Assembly (NCBI RefSeq): GCF_019890725.1
Contig: NZ_JAINZZ010000003.1
Coordinates: forward strand, 62,001-126,000
Direction of reading: 5' to 3'
DNA length: 64,000 bases
From: Actinacidiphila acidipaludis
GTDB taxonomy: Bacteria; Actinomycetota; Actinomycetes; Streptomycetales; Streptomycetaceae
Shown here: piece after piece, positions 8,314-18,502 of the stretch
How the letters are laid out: each line of letters begins with the position of its first letter
Position numbering within the stretch: the stretch's first letter is position 1
Translations under genes and position numbers: made by a program
The notes under the pieces: model-generated
Seen by the model: the letters and a program-made list of their open reading frames with translations, nothing else
Databases searched by the model: none
What the model was told of the DNA's origin: nothing

Positions 8314-9486
8314 GCCGAGTTCGCGCTCCAGGGGCGTACGGAAGCGCGGGGTGACCCGTACGCCCCCGAGCCGGGCGGTCAGCCCGGCCGCGGCATCGTC
8401 GACGGCCGCCGCGGCCTTCGCGCCGCGGTCGGTCAACTGCCGCCACACCACGGTCCCGTCGGCTCGCTGCCCCCAGCCGCCGATCACCTCGCCGCCCCAC
8501 CAGACGGTCGGGCCGACGTTGCCGGTGCGGTCGAAGAGCGCGGCCCGGTGCTCCTGCGGCAGGAACCAGTCCCGGTCCTGCCATCCCATCGCAGCCGGGT
8601 CCAGAGCGGGCAGCAGCGCAGCCTCGGGCGCGGGCGCCTCGGTGGCCGCCGCGTCACCCGGCAGGACGTACCCCGTCGCGTCACCGGCGCCCGGCGCCAG
8701 CCGCACCTCTTCGGCGCCGACGGTCGCGAGCGCCTTTCTGACGGCCGTGAGCGTCCAGCCCGTCCACCACTTCAGGTCGGCCTCGCTGCCGGGCCCGTAC
8801 GCGGCCAGCCAGGCCCGGACGACGGCGGCGCGGGCCGCGTCGGCGGGGCGGTCCTCCAGTGGCCGGGCCGGGGCCCACCGGAACTGGCTGCTGGTCCACG
8901 TCCCCGCGGGCCGGCGCCGTTCGATCCGGTTCTCCGCGGCCATCGTCCGGATGATGCGGCTGGCGACGTTCTGGGTCGTCTCGTAGGGCTTGCCGCGGGC
9001 GACCACCACCTGCTCGCGCAACTGGGGAACCAGGCGGGAGAGTTGCGCGCCGCTCAGCTCGCCTTTCGCGGTCAGGGTGTCGGACACCGCGTCCTCGGCG
9101 GCGGCGAGCCACTTCTCGTCCCAGCCGCCGCCCTCGGCGAGGAACGCCAGCAGCTTCTTGCGTTCGCTGACCGCGATGGGCCGGCCGGCGGCCGCGTACA
9201 CGTCGGGGGCGCTGTCCCGGCTGACGACGAACATGGTCCGCCGCATCGCCAGCATGCGCACCAGCCCCGCGTCCGGCCCGTACAGCGCCGCCTCGACCGC
9301 CTCGAAGGTCCGCTCGGGCTTCGCGAGGCGCGCGTCGACGGAGAGGAACACCGTCGCCGGATCGGTGGCGTGCAGCGCCACCAGCGCGCCGGTCACCTCC
9401 TCGGCGCCCGCCGCACCCCGCCCCATCAGCCGACGCGCCACCCGCGCGGTCCGCTCCTGCGCCGTGACCTGCCACCGCTCAGCCAT
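8305..9486 (-). CDS. AlkZ-like winged-helix protein (HTH_42 family)
   Basis: This 393-residue protein has the HTH_42 layout. An N-terminal helical part (LVALHATDPATVFLSVDARL near residues 35-54) is followed by tandem winged-helix-like segments and a C-terminal region (WWGGEVIGGWGQRADGTVVWRQL). Members include DNA glycosylases that unhook bulky or cross-linked bases. In AlkZ the catalytic motif is Q-x-Q just after a conserved leucine. Here the aligned positions read H39-A-T41, so activity is uncertain or altered. The stop codon lies inside the end of the convergent carboxypeptidase gene (9-bp overlap). The DNA-binding fold is well supported; repair activity is only inferred. Confidence 0.75.
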   Translation of the reverse strand: MAERWQVTAQERTARVARRLMGRGAAGAEEVTGALVALHATDPATVFLSVDARLAKPERTFEAVEAALYGPDAGLVRMLAMRRTMFVVSRDSAPDVYAAAGRPIAVSERKKLLAFLAEGGGWDEKWLAAAEDAVSDTLTAKGELSGAQLSRLVPQLREQVVVARGKPYETTQNVASRIIRTMAAENRIERRRPAGTWTSSQFRWAPARPLEDRPADAARAAVVRAWLAAYGPGSEADLKWWTGWTLTAVRKALATVGAEEVRLAPGAGDATGYVLPGDAAATEAPAPEAALLPALDPAAMGWQDRDWFLPQEHRAALFDRTGNVGPTVWWGGEVIGGWGQRADGTVVWRQLTDRGAKAAAAVDDAAAGLTARLGGVRVTPRFRTPLERELGSA

Positions 9487-9612
9487 CCCCCCATCCTCAC
9501 ATCGCGGTGCGGCCCTTGCGGGGTCATCGAGCGGACGGCGTCACATCGTCCGCCGGGGCCGGGGCGGTCCCTGGCCCCGGCACACGCATGGCGTACCGCC
9601 CCGGCGGCCGGC

Positions 9613-11964
9613 TCACTCCGCGAGCGGGCGGAAGCGGCGCAGGCGCAGGCTGTTGCCGACGACGAAGACCGAGGAGAAGGCCATCGCCGCACCCGCGATC
9701 ATCGGGTTGAGCAGGCCGAGGGCGGCCAGCGGGAGCGCCGCGGTGTTGTAGGCGAAGGCCCAGAACAGGTTCGCCTTGATCGTGCCGAGCGTCCGGCGTG
9801 ACAGCCGGATGGCGTCCGCGGCCGTCCGCAGGTCCCCGCGCACCAGCGTCAGGTCGCCCGCCTCGATGGCCGCGTCGGTGCCGGTGCCCATCGCGAGTCC
9901 GAGGTCGGCCTGGGCGAGCGCCGCCGCGTCGTTGACGCCGTCACCGACCATCGCGACCGTCCGCCCCTGCTCCTGCAGGCGCCGCACCACGTCCACCTTG
10001 TCCTCGGGCAGCACCTCGGAGTGGACGTCGTCCGCGGCGATGCCGACCTGCGCCGCGACGGCCGCGGCGACGGCCGCGTTGTCCCCGGTCAGGAGTACCG
10101 GCCGCAGCCCCAGCGCGCGCAGCCGCCGCACCGCCTCGGCGCTCGTGGGCTTCACCCGGTCGGCCACGGTCAGCACCGCGCGGGCGGCGCCGTCCCAGCC
10201 GACGGTGACCGCGGTGGCGCCGCGGGCCTCGGCCGCCGCCTGCGCCTCCGCGAGCTCGGGTGGCAGCGCCATACCGGCGTCCCGCAGCAGGCGTCCGCGG
10301 CCCGCCAGCACCTGGTGGCCCTCGACCGTGCCGCGCACCCCGAGCCCGGGCACGTTCGCGAAGTCGGCCTCCACGGGCGGCAGGTCGCCGACGACGTCGG
10401 CCGCTCCCGTCGCGATGGCGCGGGCGACGGGGTGCTCCGAGGCGTGCTCGAGCGCGCCCGCGAACCGCAGCACGTCCTTCTCCTCGACCCCTTCGGCCGG
10501 GTGGACGCCGGTCAGCGCCATGGCGCCGGTGGTGACCGTGCCGGTCTTGTCGAGCACCACGGTGTCGACGGCCCGGGTGGACTCCAGCACCTCGGGGCCC
10601 TTGATGAGGATGCCGAGCTGGGCGCCGCGGCCGGTGCCGACCATCAGGGCGGTCGGCGTGGCCAGTCCCAGCGCGCACGGGCAGGCGATGATGAGCACGG
10701 CGACGGCGGCGGTGAAGGCCGCGGTCGGCCCCTCGCCGATCGCGAGCCACACGCCGAGCGTGGCCAGCGCGAGGGCGATGACCACCGGCACGAACACCGC
10801 CGAGATCCGGTCGGCGAGCCGCTGGGCCGCCGCCTTGCCGTTCTGCGCGTCGGCCACCAGGCGGGCCATCCGGGCGAGTTGGGTGTCGGCGCCGACCTTC
10901 ACGGCCTCGACGACGATGCGCCCGCCGGCGTTCACCGTCGCGCCGGTGACGGCGGAGCCGGGTCCGACCTCGACCGGGACCGACTCGCCGGTGAGCATCG
11001 AAGCATCGACGGCCGAGCCGCCCTCGCGCACCACCCCGTCGGTGGCGATCTTCTCGCCGGGGCGCACCACGAAGCGGTCACCGACCGCCAGCTCGGCGAC
11101 GGGTACGCGCACTTCCCGAGTCCCCGCGGGGCCCTCACGCAGCACGGCCACGTCCTTGGCGCCCAGTTCCATCAGGGCGCGCAGGGCCGCGCCGGCCCGT
11201 CGCTTGGCGCGGGCCTCGAAGTAGCGCCCGGCGAGGATGAACGCGGTCACGCCTGCCGCGGCCTCCAGATAGATCTCCCCGCTGCCGCCCCCGCGGGACA
11301 CGGCGAAGGAGAACGGGTGCTTCATCCCGGCCATGCCCGCGGTGCCGAAGAACAGCGCCCACAGGGACCAGCCGTAGGCGGCGAGCGTGCCGACCGAGAC
11401 CAGGGTGTCCATGGTCGCGGCGCCGTGGCGGGCGTTGACCCAGGCCGCGCGGTGGAACGGCCAGGCGGCGTAGACGGCGACGGGGGAGGCCAGCGTCAGC
11501 GCCAGCCACTGCCAGTTGGTGAACTGCAGCGCCGGGACCATCGACAGCACGATCACCGGCACGGCCAGCACCACCGCCGTCATCAGCCGCTGCCGCAGGG
11601 TGACCAGTTCGAGGTCGGCCGCGGACCGGCCACCGGTGCCGCCGGTGGCTTCCGCGTCCGTTCGGCCGTCCGCATCGGGGTCACCGGACGCGCCGGGCGG
11701 GGGAGTCGGGGGCGCGGGCAGGGCGGCGGTGTAGCCGGTGGCCTCGACCGTCGCGATCAGGTCGGCGACGGCGACGCCGGCCGCGTCGTCGTACGCCACC
11801 TTCGCCTTCTCGGTGGCGTAGTTGACGGTGGCGGTGACGCCGTCCATCCGGTTGAGCTTCTTCTCGATCCGGGCGGCGCAGGACGCGCAGGTCATGCCGC
11901 CGATCTCCAGCTCGACCCGCTGCTGCTGCGCCGTCCCGCCGTCGTTCCCCACTGTCGTCGCCAC
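9613..11964 (-). CDS. copA: Copper-translocating P1B-type ATPase
   Basis: This protein of about 783 residues has all the heavy-metal P-type ATPase parts: an N-terminal metal-binding domain with C26-A-S-C29 (GMTCASC), a TGESVPVE actuator loop, the C428-P-C430 transmembrane metal site ([12 protein letters not shown]), the phosphorylated aspartate D472 in DKTGTVTTG, and the [20 protein letters not shown] hinge. CPC with a GMTCxxC domain points to Cu(I) export. I chose GTG 11964 because the sequence upstream in frame loses codon bias and overlaps copZ in another frame. copZ lies 209 bp upstream on the same strand behind a CsoR box, so both are probably copper-induced together. Confidence 0.92.
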   Translation of the reverse strand: MATTVGNDGGTAQQQRVELEIGGMTCASCAARIEKKLNRMDGVTATVNYATEKAKVAYDDAAGVAVADLIATVEATGYTAALPAPPTPPPGASGDPDADGRTDAEATGGTGGRSAADLELVTLRQRLMTAVVLAVPVIVLSMVPALQFTNWQWLALTLASPVAVYAAWPFHRAAWVNARHGAATMDTLVSVGTLAAYGWSLWALFFGTAGMAGMKHPFSFAVSRGGGSGEIYLEAAAGVTAFILAGRYFEARAKRRAGAALRALMELGAKDVAVLREGPAGTREVRVPVAELAVGDRFVVRPGEKIATDGVVREGGSAVDASMLTGESVPVEVGPGSAVTGATVNAGGRIVVEAVKVGADTQLARMARLVADAQNGKAAAQRLADRISAVFVPVVIALALATLGVWLAIGEGPTAAFTAAVAVLIIACPCALGLATPTALMVGTGRGAQLGILIKGPEVLESTRAVDTVVLDKTGTVTTGAMALTGVHPAEGVEEKDVLRFAGALEHASEHPVARAIATGAADVVGDLPPVEADFANVPGLGVRGTVEGHQVLAGRGRLLRDAGMALPPELAEAQAAAEARGATAVTVGWDGAARAVLTVADRVKPTSAEAVRRLRALGLRPVLLTGDNAAVAAAVAAQVGIAADDVHSEVLPEDKVDVVRRLQEQGRTVAMVGDGVNDAAALAQADLGLAMGTGTDAAIEAGDLTLVRGDLRTAADAIRLSRRTLGTIKANLFWAFAYNTAALPLAALGLLNPMIAGAAMAFSSVFVVGNSLRLRRFRPLAE

Positions 11965-12173
11965 GTGCGTTCGCCTGCTTCCCCTGATCCCCTGGCGTCC
12001 TCTGTGCTGCTGCGTGTGCTGCGTGTGCCGCTGACGTCCGGGCGCGGTGCCTGTCCGCGCTCGGCGTGCCCGGCGGCTGACTGGTGCGTGGGCCGCACGC
12101 CGTGCGGCGTGTGCGGGCGTGCCGTCTGTCGCGCGCCCGCGCGTCGCGTGGCCGAGGGCCCTTCGCCGTGCGG

Positions 12174-12386
12174 TCAGGCGCGGCCGACGAGCGCGTAGCC
12201 CGCCTCGTCCACGGCCGCGCGGACGGCGTCGTCGTCCAGCGGCTGCTCGGAGGCGATGGTCAGCAGCCCGGTCTTGGCCACGGCGGTGACCGACGTGACG
12301 CCGGGGATCGCGGTGATCTCCTTGCTGACCGCGGACTCGCAGTGACCGCAGCTCATCCCGGTGACGGTGTAGACGGCCTCGCTCAT
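12174..12386 (-). CDS. copZ: Copper chaperone, heavy-metal-associated domain protein
   Basis: This 70-residue ferredoxin-like HMA domain begins [20 protein letters not shown] and carries the C13-x-x-C16 copper site. A strong GAGGAG ribosome site precedes ATG 12386. It should carry Cu(I) in the cytosol and hand it to the neighbouring CopA. It is the first gene of the copper unit and lies directly behind the CsoR-type operator. Confidence 0.92.
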   Translation of the reverse strand: MSEAVYTVTGMSCGHCESAVSKEITAIPGVTSVTAVAKTGLLTIASEQPLDDDAVRAAVDEAGYALVGRA

Positions 12387-12480
12387 GGTGCGCTCCTCGT
12401 TCCTGTGGCCTGCGGGGCATCGCGCGGGCGCCGCGCGGTGCCGTTCCGAAGGGCGGTTTCCCTCCGTTCACCACAACCAT

Positions 12481-12497
12481 ATACCCCCTAGGGGTAT
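12481..12497. promoter_or_regulatory. CsoR-type copper operator
   Basis: The palindrome ATACCCC-CTA-GGGGTAT (7-bp arms, 3-bp centre) lies 95 bp before copZ. It matches the G/C-tract palindrome bound by the copper-sensing repressor CsoR in streptomycetes. The csoR gene itself is not in this window. Confidence 0.8.
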
Positions 12498-12607
12498 CGA
12501 GGCGCAGGGCGCCCCGGCCGTGTGGTGACCGTCACCTGCCTGCCGTCACCCGTCCGCGGTCACCTGCCGAACATCACCTGTCCGCCCGCGCGGTCACCTG
12601 TCCGGGG

Positions 12608-13102
12608 TCACCCCCGTGACGGCCGTTCGTCCGCAGGCCACTCGTCCGCCGCGAGACGGTCGAGCAGGCCGGCGGCCAGCCGGAGCAGCTCGCGCTCGGT
12701 CTCGTTGAGCTCCGCCTCCATGCGGGCGCGCAGCCATGCGTCGCGGTGCTCGACGTCGCGCGCCATCGCCGCGAAGCCGCTCTGCGTCAGCTCGATGCGG
12801 TACTGCCTGCCGTCCGCGGCGTCCCGCACCCGGGTCACCAGGCCGTCCTCCTGGAGTGCGGCCAGCGTGCGGGTGAGCGACTGCGGTTGGACGTGCAGGG
12901 CGGTGGCCAGCGCACCGGGTGTGGTCGGGCCCTCGCGGTAGAGCTGGGCGAGGAGGCCGAGCCGCCCGCTGGGCAGTGCGTCGGGCAGCCGCTCGGCGCG
13001 CATGCGACGGCCGAGGCGGTTGACCGCGCGGCGCAGCGTGGATGCCGGATCGGTGGAGGGCGGGGGAAACATGGCGGCGATTTCCTCAGCTTTGCGTATC
13101 AT
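12608..13102 (-). CDS. MarR-family transcriptional regulator
   Basis: This 164-residue winged-helix regulator reads LAQLYREGPTTPGALATALH then VQPQSLTRTLAALQEDGLVT (recognition helix) and the wing RDAADGRQYRIELT. It is divergently transcribed from the FUSC transporter gene across 127 bp (13103-13229), the usual arrangement for a MarR repressor and the exporter it controls. The ligand is unknown and may be an aromatic acid, given the transporter family. The start could also be the ATG ten codons later. Confidence 0.85.
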   Translation of the reverse strand: MIRKAEEIAAMFPPPSTDPASTLRRAVNRLGRRMRAERLPDALPSGRLGLLAQLYREGPTTPGALATALHVQPQSLTRTLAALQEDGLVTRVRDAADGRQYRIELTQSGFAAMARDVEHRDAWLRARMEAELNETERELLRLAAGLLDRLAADEWPADERPSRG

Positions 13103-13229
13103 CTAGAGGTCGGGTATTCGAGGCGATGAGGGTGACTTTCCGCGACTTACGGGAATCTTGTGCGATGAGCTGGGCATGTGGTGACGCGATTCGGGCGGAT
13201 AGTCGTACGTAAGGCGTAGGAATCGTGAG

Positions 13230-15221
13230 ATGAGGACACCTATGATGATCCGACTGTGCCTCCTCGACCCCGGAAGGGTGAGATGGCGCGCCGCTGTACG
13301 AACCGTCCTCGCCGCTGTGACGGCCTTGGTGGTCACCGACGTGGTCGTCCGATCGGCTCATCTGCCCGGCGGCATGGTGGTGATCGCGACCGTGGTCGCC
13401 GTCCTCGTCTCGCGCTCGCTGCACGGGACCAGCCTCCCGCACCGGCTGTCCGCCCTCGCCTACGTGCCCGCCATCGGCATCCTCGCCGCCTTCACCGGGC
13501 GCTTCATGCTGGGGCACGCCGCCCTCGGCGCCGCGGCCTACGTCGGCGCGGTCTCGGCGTCCCGGTACCTCATGCGGTTCGGCGGCAAAGTGCGTCGCTT
13601 CGGCCGGCTGGCCCTCACCCCGCTGCTGTCCGTCCTCGTGGTGCCGGTGCCGCCGAGCGCCGCCCGCGCGACCGGTCCGCTGTGGGGCGGCCTCGCCGGA
13701 CTCGTCGCGGTCGCCGCGGTGATCGCCGTGCTCGCGGTCATGCCGGCCCGGCCCACGCGTGAGGCGGCAGCCGCCGCGGGCGACGTGCTCCAGGCCGCGG
13801 TCCGGCTGCGCGCCCTGCCCCCGGAGGCCACCATCCGTACCCGCGGCCGCGCGGAACGCGCCCTGCACCGGGCGGCCCTCACCGTCGAGGACCGGCTCGC
13901 CGCAGCGCGGCTGCACAAGGGCGCCGACCACAGCCCGCTGGACGAGCTGTCCGCCGCCGTGCTCCAGGCCGAGGTCCTCGCGGCGCGGCCCGCCGCCGAC
14001 ATCGAACCCGAACGCTGGGCCGCCGCACTCGACGAGCTGCGCGACCGCGCGGCGACCGTGCGCGCGATCCGGGCCGGCGAGTACCCCGTACCGGACGCGC
14101 CCGCGCCCCGGCGCCGGACCGGCGGTCGGTTCGACCTGCAGCCGCAGACCCGTCTGTCGGCCCAGCTCGCGGTCGCCATGGCCGCCGCCTTCGCGGCCGG
14201 GCACCTGGCGTTCGCGCACCACTGGACGTGGACGGTCATCACGTCCTTCGTGGTGTGCAGCGCGGCCCGCGGCCGCGGCGACGTGGTGCACCGCAGCGGG
14301 CTGCGCATCGCCGGCGCGTTCGCCGGCGGCGTCACCGGCACCCTGATCGCCCACCTGGTGGCGGGCGAGCCGCCCCTCGCGGTGGTCGTGATCTTCGCCT
14401 ACCTGGTGACCGGGCTGTGGCTGCGCGACGTCACCTACGCCGCCTGGGCGTTCTGCGTCACCAGCATGCTGGCCGTCCTCTACTCCATGAACGGCGAGCA
14501 GGGCGCGGCGCTGCTCATCCAGCGGCCCGAGGGCATTCTGCTCGGCTCGGTCTGCGGCATCGCGGCCGCCTTCTTCGTGCTGCCGCTGCGGACCGAGACG
14601 GTGCTGCGCGGCCGCGCGGCCCGAGCGCTGCAGGTGCTGCAGGAGGTGCTCGCCGCCGCCCGCGCGGAGCAGCCGCAGCCCGCGGAGATACGGCGACTGG
14701 CCCGCGCCTTCGACAAGGCCGCGCAGGACCTGGCCGCCGCGGCCGCCCCCGCCCGCGCGCACCGTTCACTCGTCCACCACCCCCGGCAGCACCTCCCGCG
14801 GCAGGTCGCCCGCTCCCTGCCCACCCCCCTCCTCCGCGCCCTCCGCGCCGCCCTCGACCGCATCCCACGCCGCCGGACCGCCGCCCTCGGAAGCGCCGCC
14901 ACCGGAAGCGCCGCCACCCACGCCGCGGACTGGGCCGACGCCCTCGCCGCCTGCGCCCCCGCCGTCCGCGCCCTCGCGGCCGCCGAAGTGGGCGAACTGG
15001 CCGCCGCCCGGGCCCAGCTCGGCCTCGCGGCGCTGAACACCGGCCAGGTCCGCCGCAGGCTCGGCCACCGCCCCGACGCCGAGCCTCCGCGCCGGGCCCG
15101 CAGCGGCCCCTCGCACCTGATCAGCCTGAACGCCGCACTCGCCGACCTCTACGACCGGCTCCCCTCGGGCCCTCAGCCCGTTCCCGCCCCCGCACCCACC
15201 TCGGTTCCGGCGGTGGGCTGA
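13230..15221 (+). CDS. FUSC-family (aromatic acid exporter-like) membrane protein
   Basis: This 663-residue protein has two membrane blocks, the FUSC layout: helices at about residues 20-165 and again at about 315-460, each block followed by a soluble helical region rich in Ala and Arg. The second block shows the family's HHWTWTVITSFVVCSAARGR segment. FUSC proteins such as AaeB export hydroxylated aromatic acids. The real substrate here is unknown. The divergent MarR gene is the likely controller. Confidence 0.85.
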   Translation: MRTPMMIRLCLLDPGRVRWRAAVRTVLAAVTALVVTDVVVRSAHLPGGMVVIATVVAVLVSRSLHGTSLPHRLSALAYVPAIGILAAFTGRFMLGHAALGAAAYVGAVSASRYLMRFGGKVRRFGRLALTPLLSVLVVPVPPSAARATGPLWGGLAGLVAVAAVIAVLAVMPARPTREAAAAAGDVLQAAVRLRALPPEATIRTRGRAERALHRAALTVEDRLAAARLHKGADHSPLDELSAAVLQAEVLAARPAADIEPERWAAALDELRDRAATVRAIRAGEYPVPDAPAPRRRTGGRFDLQPQTRLSAQLAVAMAAAFAAGHLAFAHHWTWTVITSFVVCSAARGRGDVVHRSGLRIAGAFAGGVTGTLIAHLVAGEPPLAVVVIFAYLVTGLWLRDVTYAAWAFCVTSMLAVLYSMNGEQGAALLIQRPEGILLGSVCGIAAAFFVLPLRTETVLRGRAARALQVLQEVLAAARAEQPQPAEIRRLARAFDKAAQDLAAAAAPARAHRSLVHHPRQHLPRQVARSLPTPLLRALRAALDRIPRRRTAALGSAATGSAATHAADWADALAACAPAVRALAAAEVGELAAARAQLGLAALNTGQVRRRLGHRPDAEPPRRARSGPSHLISLNAALADLYDRLPSGPQPVPAPAPTSVPAVG

Positions 15222-15418
15222 GGCCGCAGACCCGGCCCCACGGCGCCCGGCGACACGGCCGCCCGACCCCGGGCGGCCCCGGCCCGCCCCGCCGCTGAGA
15301 TCTTCCGCACTCCCGCCCAGGGCCCCGGTTCCGTACCCCGGCCCGGGCCCTACTCTTGGTGCGTCGGCGCGTACCGCGGCTGCGGACGCGACCAGCTCGT
15401 TCACCAGGAGGCGGCACC

Positions 15419-15841
15419 GTGCTGCGCACCATGTTCAAGTCCAAGATCCACCGGGCCACCGTGACCCAGGCGGATCTGCACTATGTGGGCTCCGTGACCG
15501 TCGACGCCGACCTCCTGGACGCGGCCGACCTGCTGCCCGGCGAACTCGTGCACATCGTCGACATCACCAACGGCGCCCGCCTGGAGACGTACATCATCGA
15601 GGGCGAACGCGGCTCCGGCGTCATCGGCATCAACGGCGCCGCGGCGCACCTGGTCCACCCCGGTGACCTGGTCATCCTGATCAGCTACGCCCAGGTCGAC
15701 GATGCCGAGGCCCGCACCCTGCGCCCGGCGGTCGTGCACGTCGACGCCGACAACCGCATCGTCGCCCTCGGCGACGACACCGCGGAGCCCGTCCCCGGCT
15801 CGGACGACGTCCGCCCGCCCCACGCGGCCGTCCGGGTCTGA
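15419..15841 (+). CDS. panD: Aspartate 1-decarboxylase proenzyme
   Basis: This 140-residue pyruvoyl enzyme makes beta-alanine from L-aspartate for pantothenate and CoA. GTG 15419 with AGGAGGCGG just upstream gives [20 protein letters not shown], in register with E. coli PanD, and places the self-cleavage site at G24-S25 (HYVGSVTVD). Ser25 becomes the pyruvoyl group. [20 protein letters not shown] and the DLVILISYA strand follow. No panB or panC is nearby. Two hairpins follow the stop. Confidence 0.95.
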   Translation: MLRTMFKSKIHRATVTQADLHYVGSVTVDADLLDAADLLPGELVHIVDITNGARLETYIIEGERGSGVIGINGAAAHLVHPGDLVILISYAQVDDAEARTLRPAVVHVDADNRIVALGDDTAEPVPGSDDVRPPHAAVRV

Positions 15842-15850
15842 GCCCCCGCG

Positions 15851-15875
15851 GGCCCGCCCCTCAGCGGGGTGGGCC
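15851..15875 (+). terminator. Terminator of panD
   Basis: The hairpin GGCCCGCCCC / GGGGTGGGCC (one G-U pair) with a 5-base loop begins 10 bp after the panD stop. It is very stable and has no T-tract. Confidence 0.65.
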
Positions 15876-15889
15876 GCCCCGACAGCAGA

Positions 15890-15958
15890 CGACCCGCCTC
15901 GCGAGGACTGCGGTCGGCCCTTACAGGGCCGCGGCAGGCCGCCGTGCGAGGCGGGTCG
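15890..15958. terminator. Large bidirectional hairpin between convergent genes
   Basis: A perfect 13-bp inverted repeat, CGACCCGCCTCGC / GCGAGGCGGGTCG, encloses a smaller stem GGCCC-TTACA-GGGCC. It sits between panD (+) and the small minus-strand gene, so it probably stops transcription from both sides. Confidence 0.65.
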
Positions 15959-15977
15959 GACGGGCTCACTCTTCTCT

Positions 15978-16271
15978 TCAAGCAGCGGTCACCACGGCCG
16001 ACCCCCTGACGGGGCCCGGGACCGGGCGTATCTCCACACGGACGCCGCGCACGGCGGCCGTCCACTCGGCGCGCAGTCGCGCCAGTTCCTTCAGTTCCTC
16101 CGGCGTCCACGCTCGGTCGCCGTGCTCCTGCACGTATGCGCGCAGGGCCGCGTTCGCCGAGTGCGCGGCGTTCATGGCCGGCACGGTGCTCCGCGCGGCG
16201 GTCGTGCCGGCCGGCGCGGTCGAGCCGTCCGGCTCCCCGGCGTTCGCCTGATCGAGACTTCCCCCAAACAT
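15978..16271 (-). CDS. Small protein of unknown function
   Basis: This is a 97-residue open frame from ATG 16271 (MFGGSLDQANAGEPDGS). A disordered N-terminal part is followed by a helical, charged segment (AALRAYVQEHGDRAWTPEEL, then KELARLRAEWTAAVRG). Codon use fits the host and the frame ends just before a bidirectional hairpin, which supports it as a real gene. No ribosome site is obvious before the ATG. I do not recognise the family. Confidence 0.6.
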   Translation of the reverse strand: MFGGSLDQANAGEPDGSTAPAGTTAARSTVPAMNAAHSANAALRAYVQEHGDRAWTPEELKELARLRAEWTAAVRGVRVEIRPVPGPVRGSAVVTAA

Positions 16272-16529
16272 GTGAACCAGCCTAGGCGGCGCCACTGACA
16301 ATCCCGAATCGGTTTCGCCACGGCGTGTGGCGGCCCCGCCACGCCTCGGCACCGCCCCGGACCTGCGACGACCCGCCGACGAACGGCGGCTGTCCGTACC
16401 GGCTGCCATGCTGGACTGTGAGGGAGGACACAGCGTCCGAATACGTCACATCCCCACCCTCCGCACTCCAGCGTCCACAGCGAAGACAGCCCACGTACAG
16501 CTCACGTACAGCTCTTGGAGGACGGCACC

Positions 16530-17327
16530 ATGCTCACCACCGACTACGTGCCCGGCGCGCCCAACTGGGTCGACCTGGGCAGTCGTGACACGGAGGCCGC
16601 TGCGGCGTTCTACGGGGCCCTGTTCGGCTGGGAGTTCCAGTCCGCGGGCCCGGAGGCCGGCGGGTACGGCATGTTCCGGCTGGGCGGCAAGACCGTCGCC
16701 GCCCTCGGCCCGCTGCAGGCCGAGAACGCCAACGCGGCCTGGACGGTGTACTTCGCGACCGTCGACGCCGACGCGACCACCAAGGCCGTCGAGCAGGCCG
16801 GCGGCAGGGTCCGCTTCCCGCCGATGGACGTGTTCGACCAGGGCCGTCTCGCCGGGTACGCCGACCCGACCGGCGCCGATTTCGCCGTGTGGCAGCCCGG
16901 CACGAACAAGGGACTGGACCGCGTGGGTGACGGCGCCCTGTGCTGGACCGAGCTCTACACGCCGGACGCCGAGGCGGCCAAGGCCTTCTATCAGACGGTG
17001 TTCAACTGGGACACCGAAGGCATGCCGCTGCCGGACGGCGGTGGCACCTACCACGTCGTCTCCCGCTCCGGGGGCGGCCAGACCGGCTCGCACGGCGGCA
17101 TCATGCAGCTCAGCGGGAACCTGCTTCCGCACGGGACGGCCTACTGGCAGCCGTACTTCGCCGTCGCGGACTGCGACGCGGTGGTGGCCCGGGCAACCGA
17201 GCGCGCCGCCACCGTCCTGATGCCGCCCACCGACATGCAGGGCGTCGGGCGCATCGCCCTGCTCCAGGACCCCGAGCGTGCCCGCTTCGCGGTGCTCAGC
17301 CCGGAGCCCCCGGCGGCGACAGCCTGA
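16530..17327 (+). CDS. Two-domain VOC (glyoxalase/bleomycin-resistance fold) protein
   Basis: This 265-residue protein has two tandem vicinal-oxygen-chelate domains. Each begins with a typical motif: APNWVDLGSRDTEAAAAFYG then ALFGWEF (domain 1), and ALCWTELYTPDAEAAKAFYQ then TVFNWDTEG (domain 2). ATG 16530 with GGAGG eight bases upstream fixes the start. The class is often annotated as hydroxylase or lyase-like, but its substrates are unknown. The 3' end overlaps the convergent pseudouridine synthase by 32 bp. Confidence 0.85.
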   Translation: MLTTDYVPGAPNWVDLGSRDTEAAAAFYGALFGWEFQSAGPEAGGYGMFRLGGKTVAALGPLQAENANAAWTVYFATVDADATTKAVEQAGGRVRFPPMDVFDQGRLAGYADPTGADFAVWQPGTNKGLDRVGDGALCWTELYTPDAEAAKAFYQTVFNWDTEGMPLPDGGGTYHVVSRSGGGQTGSHGGIMQLSGNLLPHGTAYWQPYFAVADCDAVVARATERAATVLMPPTDMQGVGRIALLQDPERARFAVLSPEPPAATA

Positions 17328-18264
17328 CACCGGTCCACGCCGACAACTCGCGCGTGCTCTCGAAGCGCACCGCCTCGCCGCTCAGCGGGTCGGTGAACTC
17401 CAGGGCGCGCGCGAGCAGTTGCAGGGGCCGGCTGAAGTCCTCGTCCCCGTCGGCGGCCTCCGGCAGCACCTCGGGGTAGACGGGATCGTTCAGCAGCGGC
17501 AGCCCCAACGCGTTCATGTGCACGCGCAGTTGATGGGTACGGCCGGTCGCGGGCAGCAGCCGGTAGCGGCCGAGGCCGTCCCGGCGCGCCAGCAGCTCGA
17601 CGCGGCTCTCGGCGTTCGGCGGCCCAGGTTCTTCGAACGCCGCGATCACCCCGCGCTCCTTGACGATCCGGCTGCGGACCGTCCGGGGCAGCGCCACCCG
17701 CGGGTCGAACCGGGCCACGGCTTCGTACTCCTTGCGGACCCGCCGGTCCCGGAACATCGTCTGGTACGCGCCCCGGTCCCGCGGCCGGACCACGAACAGC
17801 GCCAGCCCGGCGGTCAGCCGGTCGAGCCGGTGCGCGGGGGAGAGGTCCGGCAGCTCCAGGTCGCGGCGGAGCCGGGCCAGCGCGGTCTCGGTGACATGCC
17901 GCCCGCGCGGGGTGGTGGCCAGGAAGTGCGGCTTGTCCGCGACGACGATCCGCTCGTCGCGGTGCACGATCCGCACGGGGAACGGCAACGGACGCTCCGG
18001 CTCCAGATCGCGGTGGAACCAGACCCAGCCGCCCGCGCGGTACGGGGTGCGAGCGTCGACCGGACCGTCCTCCGTCACGAACCGCCCGTCCGCGAGCATG
18101 GCGTCGAGCCGCTCCCGCCCTACCGCCGGGCCGTAGTAGGCGTACAGGAACGCGCTGATCGTCGGCCAGACGCCGTCACCGGGCAGTCGCAGGCGCACGG
18201 GGTCCACGCCCGCACGCTGCTCCAGCGGTGCGGGCGGCGCCTTGCGCCCGGCCCTGCGCGCCAC
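17296..18264 (-). CDS. RluA-family pseudouridine synthase
   Basis: This enzyme isomerises a uridine in rRNA or tRNA to pseudouridine. The catalytic motif HRLDRLTAGLALFV is intact (Asp of RLD), with VVADKPHFLATTPRGRHVTE before it and RTHQLRVHMNALGLPLLNDP after it. I chose GTG 18264, giving 322 residues. An in-frame ATG at 18390 adds about 42 poorly conserved residues. There is an S4-like N-terminal part but no clear S4 domain. The target uridine cannot be assigned. Confidence 0.82.
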   Translation of the reverse strand: MARRAGRKAPPAPLEQRAGVDPVRLRLPGDGVWPTISAFLYAYYGPAVGRERLDAMLADGRFVTEDGPVDARTPYRAGGWVWFHRDLEPERPLPFPVRIVHRDERIVVADKPHFLATTPRGRHVTETALARLRRDLELPDLSPAHRLDRLTAGLALFVVRPRDRGAYQTMFRDRRVRKEYEAVARFDPRVALPRTVRSRIVKERGVIAAFEEPGPPNAESRVELLARRDGLGRYRLLPATGRTHQLRVHMNALGLPLLNDPVYPEVLPEAADGDEDFSRPLQLLARALEFTDPLSGEAVRFESTRELSAWTGVRLSPPGAPG

Positions 18265-18502
18265 GGTCCGGCCCGCCTTTCCTTCTCCGGCCCGGAGCGC
18301 TGCCCCGGCCCGATCACGTCCGTACGACTCCGGCGGCTTCGTACAGGCGCCGAAGAGGAATCGGGGGTCCGCCCGCTGCCCGGGCGTCACGACGTGTAGG
18401 CCGCGCCCGCCGCCACGGGTCTTCCGCCGCCTGTTGTGTGCCGCCGTGCGCGCTCCAGGCTACGCGCCCGACCTGCGCCGACGGTGATCGTCCGCGGTGA
18501 AT

